Shown piece by piece: positions 7,602 to 13,454 of a stretch of DNA of 13,867 nucleotides (within the stretch, counting starts at the first letter, position 1; the number at the start of each line of letters is the position of its first letter). A program made the translations under genes and the position numbers. This DNA is from Candidatus Faecivivens stercoripullorum (lineage in GTDB: Bacteria; Bacillota; Clostridia; Oscillospirales; Ruminococcaceae), in the NCBI GenBank assembly GCA_018715285.1, contig DVLW01000247.1:1-13867 (forward strand). Direction: 5' to 3'. The notes below the pieces were generated by a model. The model did not search any database. It had not been told where the DNA came from and saw only the letters and a list, made by a program, of their open reading frames with translations.

Positions 7602-8390
7602 TTATTCAGTTTCCTTTGCGTCCCGCAGTGCCGCCGCCGGCAGACCACTGAAGATAATATAGGATTCCGCATCCGGGTTATTGTAATAAATGGTTGCGCT
7701 GCTCAGCGGATCATCCGCTACCGAGGAGAAGTATTCACCCCATCCGGACAGACAGCCATCCACCTGAGACAGAATCGCCTTTGCCGCATCCCGGGTTTCC
7801 TCATTCACATCAACCGTATCGATTGTATTATCACAATACCAGCTGATGGTATCCCAAGTTCCCTGTTCATCCGTCACAGTACCATACGAAACATTACGGT
7901 TATACAGCGCTCTTGCCTGAAATTCTTCAATCGCGTCATCGCCGTTGAGTTTGAAATCCTCGTCACACAGCGACAGATCACTGGTCGAATAATACTCCGG
8001 GTCCTCCTGGAAGGTAATTTTCATCGCATACAGGCCAATATATTCGCCTGCACCTTCCAGCGTATCGGCAAAATACAGCTCGGTTTTCATATAAAGCCCG
8101 AACATCATTGTCGTACGGATAATCTCATAACCGAAAGTTCCTTCCGGCATTCCTTCCAGCTGGTCATCCTCCAGCCGGACCCACTGAGAACGCACCAGCT
8201 GAAGCTGAGTGGCGACCTCTTCGGGAGTGGAACCCCACTGGGCATTGAGATAGCCGTCATAATGATAAATATCCATATCCGTTTCTGCCTGGCCGATTGA
8301 ACAGGAAGAAAGGGAGAAAACCGCTGCGATACCCGCAGTCAGAGCGGCAAACCATCGCCTGGGTCCGCCATGAGCTTTTATATTCAGCAT
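7602..8390 (-). CDS. Hypothetical lipoprotein
   Basis: This 262-residue protein has a typical lipoprotein signal peptide. Basic residues (Lys5, Arg11, Arg12) are followed by a hydrophobic core and the lipobox LSSC with the modified cysteine at residue 30. The mature protein should be anchored to the outer face of the membrane. It is strongly acidic and rich in Asp, Glu, Tyr and Thr. I recognise no domain. GYLNAQWGSTPEEVATQL near residue 46 resembles short N-terminal modules of other unannotated Gram-positive lipoproteins, but this is only an impression. The ATG at 8390 has a poorly spaced AAGGA site, about 13 nt away. The gene is monocistronic, with its own consensus promoter and terminator, so its function cannot be taken from neighbours. 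Confidence 0.85.
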   Translation of the reverse strand: MLNIKAHGGPRRWFAALTAGIAAVFSLSSCSIGQAETDMDIYHYDGYLNAQWGSTPEEVATQLQLVRSQWVRLEDDQLEGMPEGTFGYEIIRTTMMFGLYMKTELYFADTLEGAGEYIGLYAMKITFQEDPEYYSTSDLSLCDEDFKLNGDDAIEEFQARALYNRNVSYGTVTDEQGTWDTISWYCDNTIDTVDVNEETRDAAKAILSQVDGCLSGWGEYFSSVADDPLSSATIYYNNPDAESYIIFSGLPAAALRDAKETE

Positions 8391-8429
8391 CTTTTTGACA
8401 CCAGTCCTTATCCTTAATAGATCTTTCTT

Positions 8430-8458
8430 ATTATACGGTATAACCGGTCGTTTGTCAA
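8430..8458 (-). promoter_or_regulatory. Perfect consensus sigma-A promoter of the lipoprotein gene
   Basis: TTGACA (8453-8458), exactly 17 nt, then TATAAT (8430-8435) on the minus strand. The transcript start is expected near 8423, leaving a leader of about 33 nt. The spacer contains the inverted repeat CGGTTATACCG (8436-8446), directly abutting the -10, where a repressor could bind. Confidence 0.9.
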
Positions 8459-8499
8459 AGAATCATTCTGTTAATTTTTGTAAAAACAGGGATATAACC

Positions 8500-8538
8500 A
8501 AAAACGGCATGGCGTTTACTGCAAAAAACGTCATGCCG
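8500..8538 (-). terminator. Strong terminator ending the ECF-larA operon
   Basis: On the minus strand CGGCATG (8532-8538) pairs with CATGCCG (8505-8511). After a one-base mismatch, CGTTT pairs with AAACG, and the stem is followed by TTTTT. It starts 8 nt beyond the larA stop codon. Confidence 0.93.
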
Positions 8539-8546
8539 CTTGATAT

Positions 8547-9824
8547 TTATTCTGGCATCGGAACCACACTTCCGGCATATGGCAGGACATACACCGATTT
8601 ACCGGTAAAGTCAATCTTTGCCATCAATTCAGACAAATCCCGTGAAGCCTCAATTCCCATCGGTCTTACCAATTCAGCGCTCAGTTCGGTCAAGGTATAG
8701 ACATGGGACGCAAGGTGCAGCTGCTCACAGGTAAGATAAAAAATATAGCCGCCAATCGTAAAATCCGCACGCAGTGCTTCATCCAACCGTCCATCCCGCA
8801 AAGGAGTCAACCAGTCAAAATAATCCGGTGCGCCGCCGCCTTCCGGGCATTTACACAGCCACAGCATAATACCGCCCGGTTTGAGAGCCCGCATGGCGTT
8901 GAGCATTCCTTTACAGCCCTGATACAGGTTCATGTCTTTCGGATAACCACCGGTTGAGCACAGCACGATATCTGCCTGATGGTCAATCGGTACCTCATAG
9001 CAGGCCCGCTGAAAATCACAGCTGGCTTTCCATGCCGCATCCAAACTGCCGCCAAAAATTCCGGCGTGTTTGCCGCTGGAAGAAACCACCAGATTAAGGC
9101 TATAGGCAACCGGAACCATTCTGGCAGCCTCTGCCATATCTTCATGAATCGGATTATCCCGCAGTTTACAGCAGCCGACTCTTGCATCTGACATTGCTTT
9201 TTCCGGGTCAAGTGCTCTCCGGTGATTCTGACGGATGGTTTCTCTTCCAGCGACACCCGGCAGAATATTCTTTCTGCCGCCGCCAAATCCCGCCATCATA
9301 TGGTGAACCGTTCCGCCCAGAACAATGACCTTTCGCCCAACCACCAATGGATTGACCTGTACAACTGTTCCACGAGAGGTCGTTCCGACTGTAACCAGAT
9401 CATCTGCGTCGCAATCGTGGTCGATGACTTTCACCTTCCGACAGACCTGTTCCGAACAGATACGTACCATCTCAGCCGGTGTAGACGGGCGGTGGGTACC
9501 CAGCGCAATCAGGATAGTGATCTGTTCATAGCCAACGCCCACTTCATCATGCAGATATTCCACCAGCATCGGCATAATCAGATCCTGCCGCATCCAGCTT
9601 CTGGTAATATCGCTGACGACTATGGTGACCAGATCGGAAGATGATACCATTTCCCGAAGCGGCAGACTGTCGATTGCACCATCGGTTACGGCATCCAAAA
9701 AAGCCTGCCGCAGATCGTCAATCTCGGACATCTGACGGGGAAGGATTGTCTCGATGGAAGCCGCACCGCAAATGGTGACGTTTTTTGTCTCACTTCCGTA
9801 TTTTAATGTAATTTGCGCGTCCAT
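8547..9824 (-). CDS. LarA-family nickel-pincer-dependent 2-hydroxyacid racemase/epimerase homologue
   Basis: This 425-residue protein has the length of lactate racemase LarA. The known active-site positions are present with nearly the same numbering as the Lactobacillus plantarum enzyme. Asp72 and Arg75 are in VSDITRSW. His111 is in ALGTHRPST. His175 and Lys185, ten residues apart, are in HHMMAGFGGGRKNILPG; this Lys tethers the nickel pincer nucleotide. His201 is in RQNHRRAL and Lys296 in GGYPKDMNLYQ. LarA enzymes interconvert 2-hydroxyacid stereoisomers by hydride transfer to the cofactor. The homologue superfamily includes racemases for substrates other than lactate, so lactate should not be assumed. 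The start at 9824 has GAGAGG upstream and lies 25 nt after ecfT. The cofactor genes larB, larC and larE are not in the window. As the last gene of a T-box operon, it is probably induced by amino-acid starvation. Confidence 0.9.
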   Translation of the reverse strand: MDAQITLKYGSETKNVTICGAASIETILPRQMSEIDDLRQAFLDAVTDGAIDSLPLREMVSSSDLVTIVVSDITRSWMRQDLIMPMLVEYLHDEVGVGYEQITILIALGTHRPSTPAEMVRICSEQVCRKVKVIDHDCDADDLVTVGTTSRGTVVQVNPLVVGRKVIVLGGTVHHMMAGFGGGRKNILPGVAGRETIRQNHRRALDPEKAMSDARVGCCKLRDNPIHEDMAEAARMVPVAYSLNLVVSSSGKHAGIFGGSLDAAWKASCDFQRACYEVPIDHQADIVLCSTGGYPKDMNLYQGCKGMLNAMRALKPGGIMLWLCKCPEGGGAPDYFDWLTPLRDGRLDEALRADFTIGGYIFYLTCEQLHLASHVYTLTELSAELVRPMGIEASRDLSELMAKIDFTGKSVYVLPYAGSVVPMPE

Positions 9825-9849
9825 GCTTACCTCTCTTTTCCTGCCCGAA

Positions 9850-10605
9850 TCATACAATTGCCGCCGCTGCAATCAACAGCACACTCAGCAGTATACACCC
9901 GATATCTGCTGAGGTGAACGGATATTCACGGTACCCGCTGGAAACTGTCCGCAGATTAAAACCACGCAATTGAGCACTCATTGCACCCGAATCCACCTTT
10001 TTCAGGCTGGACATCAGAAGCGGAACGAACAGCGGCACCGACAGCTTCAGCTTTTTAATCAGACCGCCATCATATTCCACACCGCGTGCCTTCTGGGCGT
10101 CCTCAATGTCATGAAACTCCGCTGTAAACAACGGCACAAAACGAAATGCAGTCGTCACAATAAACGCATAACGATATGGAACATGCAGCCGTTTGACCAG
10201 TGCGCCGCACAGGTCGTTCATTTCGGTAATCGCAAACAAAAGCATCAGCGGCAGCATGGTCGCGACAATTCTCAGGCCGAGTAAAACGGCACTGGAAAGT
10301 CCATCCTGTGTAATCAGGGTAAATTCTCCCGCTGCCAGCAGCGGAGCACCCGACCGGACAAAAAACAGCTGTAACACAAACATCATGCCGCCCAGCACCA
10401 GCAGGCTTCTGGTCAGTCCCAGCGCCCGTTTTCCAAGCCCGCAGATCAGGCAGATTCCCAACAGCAAAACAATCAGTACAGTGGTAAAAAGCACCGAGCG
10501 GCTGACGATGGCACAAATTCCCAGCAAAAATGCTGCCGCCAGTTTGGTAACCGGATTCAGACGGTGCAGGATGGAATTTCCGGGCAGATACTGCAACAGG
10601 TTCAT
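9850..10605 (-). CDS. ecfT: ECF transporter transmembrane subunit EcfT
   Basis: This 251-residue integral membrane protein couples the ATPases to the substrate-binding S subunit. It begins with the family pattern SILHRLNPVTKL (11-22) and has several hydrophobic segments (about 24-56, 65-83, 104-126 and a C-terminal one at 234-251). The two coupling-helix motifs that dock into the ATPases are present: ARG at 173-175 (AQKARGVEYDGG) and LRG at 213-215 (SAQLRGFN). Thus the second motif has Leu where Ala is usual. The ATG at 10605 overlaps the stop of the upstream ATPase as ATGA, with AAAGGAGAG about 8 nt before it. An upstream extension to 10659 lies inside the ATPase gene. Confidence 0.94.
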   Translation of the reverse strand: MNLLQYLPGNSILHRLNPVTKLAAAFLLGICAIVSRSVLFTTVLIVLLLGICLICGLGKRALGLTRSLLVLGGMMFVLQLFFVRSGAPLLAAGEFTLITQDGLSSAVLLGLRIVATMLPLMLLFAITEMNDLCGALVKRLHVPYRYAFIVTTAFRFVPLFTAEFHDIEDAQKARGVEYDGGLIKKLKLSVPLFVPLLMSSLKKVDSGAMSAQLRGFNLRTVSSGYREYPFTSADIGCILLSVLLIAAAAIV

Positions 10606-11459
10606 GACAGTGTCTCTCCTTTCCCGGCGTTGGAAAGATTTTTCTCCCTCAGCCGACAAATTGCGTCAAACATTTCCTCAATTGTAAATACATCTGAAAA
10701 ACAGGCTTTTTCTTTACCGGCATCCAGCCGAAGTGCAAGTGCCGGAATCTGGGCTGGAAGCACATGAGCTTTGCCAAGCAATGCCTGATCTTTCATAATC
10801 CGGTTGGTTTCACCGTCTCCAATCAGATGTCCACCGGTCAAAACCAGTACCCTCTGGGCATACTGGGAAACCAGCTCCATATCATGGCTGACCATCAATA
10901 CCGTCAGTCCTTCTTCCCGGTTTAGTCGTGTCAGATAATCCATAATCGCCGTGCACTCTTTATAATCCAGCCCGGTCGTCGGTTCATCCAGAATCACCAG
11001 CTGCGGACGGCAAACCAGCACGCTTGCCAGTGCAATCCTCTGCCGTTCACCGCGGCTGCGTGAAAACGGGAACCAGTCACCACCCAACGAGAACTGCTCA
11101 AGTGCATCTTCGGTGCGTTCTTTAATCTCCTGTTCTGTCAATCCCATCAGCCGAAGCCCGAAAGCCAGTTCTTCCCGGACAGTATTCTGGCAGATCTGGC
11201 GGTCGGGATTCTGGAATAGAAAGCCGACTTTTCGGGCAATCTGACTGGTACGGATGGCAGTAGTCGGTGTACCATCCAGATAGACAGTACCGGCATTCGG
11301 TTTAAGCAAGCCATTGGATAACCGGCTGATCGTCGATTTTCCGGCGCCGTTTGATCCAATCAGTGCAACAAATTCTCCTTTACGGATATGAAAACTGAGC
11401 TGCTCCACACTGCTGTCTGACTGCGGATAGCGGAAGGAAACCTTTTCAAATCTCAGCAT
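10602..11459 (-). CDS. ECF transporter ATPase (second subunit), degenerate signature motif
   Basis: This 285-residue ABC ATPase powers the ECF importer. Walker A is GSNGAGKST (35-43), the Q-loop glutamine is Gln83 (FLFQNPDRQ), Walker B and the catalytic base are VILDEPTTGLD (Asp158, Glu159), and the H-loop His192 is in VSHD. The ABC signature is abnormal: where LSGGQ is expected the protein has RSRGE (134-138) before RQRIALAS. ATP bound at the partner's Walker A would therefore face a degenerate signature. The ATG at 11459 is chosen because GGGAGG lies 7 nt upstream. A GTG two codons earlier would sit on top of that site. It overlaps the preceding ATPase gene by 7 nt. Confidence 0.94.
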   Translation of the reverse strand: MLRFEKVSFRYPQSDSSVEQLSFHIRKGEFVALIGSNGAGKSTISRLSNGLLKPNAGTVYLDGTPTTAIRTSQIARKVGFLFQNPDRQICQNTVREELAFGLRLMGLTEQEIKERTEDALEQFSLGGDWFPFSRSRGERQRIALASVLVCRPQLVILDEPTTGLDYKECTAIMDYLTRLNREEGLTVLMVSHDMELVSQYAQRVLVLTGGHLIGDGETNRIMKDQALLGKAHVLPAQIPALALRLDAGKEKACFSDVFTIEEMFDAICRLREKNLSNAGKGETLS

Positions 11460-12310
11460 CTGCACACCTCCCGAACCATCTTTTCAGCTCCGTCCAGTTC
11501 GGTCGGAATCTTTCCGCTGTAAAGTCCTGCTTTTTTGAGCAGATGCCCCAGCTCTACCACCCGGGGTACATTGATTCCCAGTGACTTGAACAGTTCAATC
11601 TCACCGGTAATGCTGTCTGACGGGCCATCAAACATAACTTTGCCTTTGTCCAGTACCACCAGACGGGATACATAGGCGCACAATACCATGATCTTCTGTT
11701 CTACGACAATAACCGTCTTGTGAAATTCCCGGTTGAGCCGCCGCAAGATTTCATAAATCATCACTGTACTTTCCGGATCCAATTCACCGGTCGGTTCGTC
11801 CAGAAGGATGATATCCGGCTGCAAGGCCAAAATGGAAGCAATCGCCACCTTCTGTTTCTGGCCGCCTGACAGAGAGCTGATCTGTCTCCGGCGCAGTGAC
11901 GCGATTCCCAACATATCCAATACTTCTTCCAGACGTCTGGTAATTTCATCACGCGGAACCTGAAAATTCTCCATTCCAAAAAGAATCTCGTCTTCCACCA
12001 CGCTGGAAACCATCTGGCTGTCAATATCCTGAAACACCTGACCAACAAACCGGGCCAGTTGTTCGGGATGTACTTCAACGGTGTCCATCCCATTTACCTC
12101 GACCGAACCGTAAAAGTCACCGGAAAAATGATGGGGAATCAGTCCGGAGATGGAATAGGTCAGGGTTGATTTACCGGCTCCGGATGTTCCGGTTATTCCG
12201 ACAAATTCGCCTTCCCGGATTTCCATACTGATATCTTTAAGGGCAAAGTCTGCCGGTTCTTCCGTTTTTCCAGCCTGGTAACGGAAGCTGAAATCCTGAA
12301 ATCTAATCAT
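11453..12310 (-). CDS. ECF transporter ATPase (first subunit), lacking the H-loop histidine
   Basis: This 285-residue ABC ATPase has Walker A GTSGAGKST (41-49), a Q-loop at Gln94 (QVFQDIDSQ), the canonical signature LSGGQKQK (147-154) and Walker B IILLDEPTGELD (Asp171, Glu172). The switch histidine expected in the H-loop is replaced by Gln205 in IVVEQKIMVL; the codon is CAG. The C-terminal extension (about 230-285) is typical of ECF ATPases. The ATG at 12310 is preceded by AAAGGTGA. A longer frame to 12367 begins in the intergenic stretch with no homology. The 68-nt gap after the S-subunit gene is the longest in the operon, and I see no terminator in it. Confidence 0.94.
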   Translation of the reverse strand: MIRFQDFSFRYQAGKTEEPADFALKDISMEIREGEFVGITGTSGAGKSTLTYSISGLIPHHFSGDFYGSVEVNGMDTVEVHPEQLARFVGQVFQDIDSQMVSSVVEDEILFGMENFQVPRDEITRRLEEVLDMLGIASLRRRQISSLSGGQKQKVAIASILALQPDIILLDEPTGELDPESTVMIYEILRRLNREFHKTVIVVEQKIMVLCAYVSRLVVLDKGKVMFDGPSDSITGEIELFKSLGINVPRVVELGHLLKKAGLYSGKIPTELDGAEKMVREVCRC

Positions 12311-12378
12311 GCTGTTCACCTTTCTGGGGTCTGGGCTGCAATCTGTAAAACAAGGTACATTTTGCAATGAATGCTATA

Positions 12379-12915
12379 TTATTTATTCATGACCCGGCTG
12401 ACCGGAATACTCAAAACCGTAACGATTACACAGTTGAGAAATGCCGTTACCAGTGCAACCATTGACATCTGACCGAAAATCGCCGCAGACATCGGTGAAA
12501 CATAAGTACACGATACAATGCCAATAAACAAAAACCCGGAAACCAGCGTTGTAAGGAAAGTCGTGATAATCGGTCTGAGCAGCATCGGCAGCGGAAGCAT
12601 CAACAGCAAAGTCATTACAACAGCACCAACCGTCTCAGTCAGGATATTGATCCAGGGCATACTGGTGCCGATCTGACTGATGCAGCCGGAAATCAGACCG
12701 ATAATTGCTGCTTCATGCAGTTTGGGCCGCACAATCAGCAGCGACAGACAGTAGGTCGCAATCAGAAAATTGGGATGCATCCCGGCAACCGCCAGAAATC
12801 CGGCACACAGACGCAGTACTACGCCGACCGCCATCATTACACCGACAAACAACAGATTGTTCAGATCTTTCAGACCTTCCTGACGAACAACATTGATAAC
12901 TCTCTTTTCTGCCAT
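12379..12915 (-). CDS. ECF transporter substrate-binding (S) subunit, TrpP-like
   Basis: This 178-residue hydrophobic protein has about five or six membrane segments (from about 20-43, 50-63, 68-84, 92-112, 114-135, 150-174). The pattern GMHPNFLIATYCLSLL (45-60) followed by a long glycine-containing helix (68-84) resembles the tryptophan transporter family TrpP (Bacillus YhaG), which has GMKPD at the corresponding place. It lacks the N-terminal Met-His motif of nickel/cobalt S subunits. It is the first gene behind a T-box whose specifier reads UGG, which independently points to tryptophan. The start at 12915 has AGGAAAGGG 8 nt upstream, and that site lies in an inverted repeat. It is followed by its own ATPase and EcfT genes. 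Membership of the ECF S-subunit class is near certain; tryptophan as ligand is likely but unproven. Confidence 0.85.
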   Translation of the reverse strand: MAEKRVINVVRQEGLKDLNNLLFVGVMMAVGVVLRLCAGFLAVAGMHPNFLIATYCLSLLIVRPKLHEAAIIGLISGCISQIGTSMPWINILTETVGAVVMTLLLMLPLPMLLRPIITTFLTTLVSGFLFIGIVSCTYVSPMSAAIFGQMSMVALVTAFLNCVIVTVLSIPVSRVMNK

Positions 12916-12921
12916 GGTAAT

Positions 12922-13008
12922 AACCCTTTCCTGTGCGATTGATATTTTTTTACGCCCGACGCCCCACGCACAAAGAGGCGAAGGAAAACATGCCGGTCGG
13001 AAAGGGTT
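12922..13008 (-). promoter_or_regulatory. Long-range inverted repeat that can sequester the S-subunit ribosome site
   Basis: On the minus strand AACCCTTTCC (12999-13008) lies just beyond the T-box terminator. It is perfectly complementary over 10 bp to GGAAAGGGTT (12922-12931), which overlaps the Shine-Dalgarno sequence of the first gene. The 67 nt between them can form an inner CGCC/GGCG stem and end in an A-rich stretch. Pairing would hide the ribosome site. This is seen in the sequence; its regulatory role is inference. Confidence 0.5.
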
Positions 13009-13013
13009 CCGCT

Positions 13014-13053
13014 AAAAAACAAAAAGATCTGTCCTTAAATTAAGGACAGATCT
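13014..13053 (-). terminator. Regulated terminator of the T-box leader
   Basis: On the minus strand AGATCTGTCCTTAA pairs with TTAAGGACAGATCT around a very small AT-rich centre (13025-13053), followed by TTTTTGTTTTTT. It forms when tRNA is charged and stops transcription before the S-subunit gene. Confidence 0.95.
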
Positions 13054-13077
13054 GTCATCTGCGGTACCACCTTAATT
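13038..13077 (-). promoter_or_regulatory. T-box antiterminator
   Basis: AATTAAGG (13070-13077) can pair over 8 bp with CCTTAATT (13038-13045), enclosing the TGGTACC bulge that contacts the tRNA acceptor end. The second strand is also part of the terminator stem, so the two structures exclude each other. Confidence 0.9.
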
Positions 13078-13338
13078 GCCGTTCTACCAACAAAGACACC
13101 TACAGTATCCCTGTAAGCAGACGCGACCACTCTCCGAAATGCAAGCACATTCCCGGCCTTTAACGCAGGCATACGTCTTGGGTACTGGGAGCCGGAACGG
13201 CACCGTTCACCTCACCCTCCATGGTCCATTTGCAGGCTGCTTACTGCGGGATTTCCATCATCGCCCGCTCTCTGGAAGCGCATATCCTGTTTGATATCCA
13301 CATCATCGGTTTGTTTTTGGCTATTTGGTTATGGAGAT

Positions 13339-13367
13339 ATATTAGCACGTCGAAAAGATGTTGTCAA
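13339..13367 (-). promoter_or_regulatory. Strong promoter of the T-box operon
   Basis: TTGACA (13362-13367), a 17-nt spacer, then TAATAT (13339-13344) preceded by TGC, an extended -10. The transcript start is expected near 13332. The AT-rich 13368-13454 between this promoter and the MATE stop codon contains no gene, and I found no convincing terminator in it. Confidence 0.88.
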
Positions 13368-13454
13368 TAAGTTTTTTCAAAAATAGCAGTTTGCCAAAAT
13401 TTGAAAGTTTGGATTGCGCATATTGCATAATCAATTGCTGTTACAACCACTTTA

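Larger units (their letters stand above)
13014..13332 (-). ncRNA. T-box riboswitch leader, probable tRNA-Trp specificity (specifier UGG)
   Basis: This leader senses uncharged tRNA and controls the ECF-larA operon. The conserved T-box AAGGTGGTACCGC is at 13061-13073. Stem I shows a GATGATG kink-turn-like base (near 13304), AGAGAG (13268-13273) and an apical helix GCGGG/CCCGC (13264-13268 with 13246-13250). The specifier loop lies between CAGG/CCTG above and TGTGG/CCATG below. Its 3' strand CAAATGGA places UGG (13226-13228) after AAA and before the conserved purine A, the position of the specifier codon in known T-boxes. A TACAG/CTGTA hairpin (13101-13115) fits a stem III. The first two TGGU bases of the tRNA acceptor contact are standard. 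Its variable base is U, which pairs with A73 or, by wobble, with the G73 typical of tRNA-Trp. T-box identity is near certain; the Trp assignment is about 70% sure. Confidence 0.92.

Noticed and set aside
10602..12310. Possible sequencing error behind the abnormal ATPase motifs
   Set aside because: Both frames are intact across the motifs and the surrounding residues align normally. RSRGE needs several independent base changes, and Gln205 is a clean CAG codon.
12311..12378. Internal promoter between the S subunit and the first ATPase gene
   Set aside because: AT-rich hexamers occur but no pair with acceptable spacing to a -35 box was found.
8547..12915. A classical lactate racemase operon with nickel ECF transport
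   Set aside because: The S subunit lacks the N-terminal Met-His motif and the length of NikM/CbiM proteins, no larB/C/E is present, and the T-box points to an amino acid rather than a metal.
13014..13332. tRNA gene or small RNA gene in the 540-nt gap before the S-subunit gene
   Set aside because: No cloverleaf with CCA end was found. The conserved T-box, stem I motifs and terminator/antiterminator pair explain the gap.
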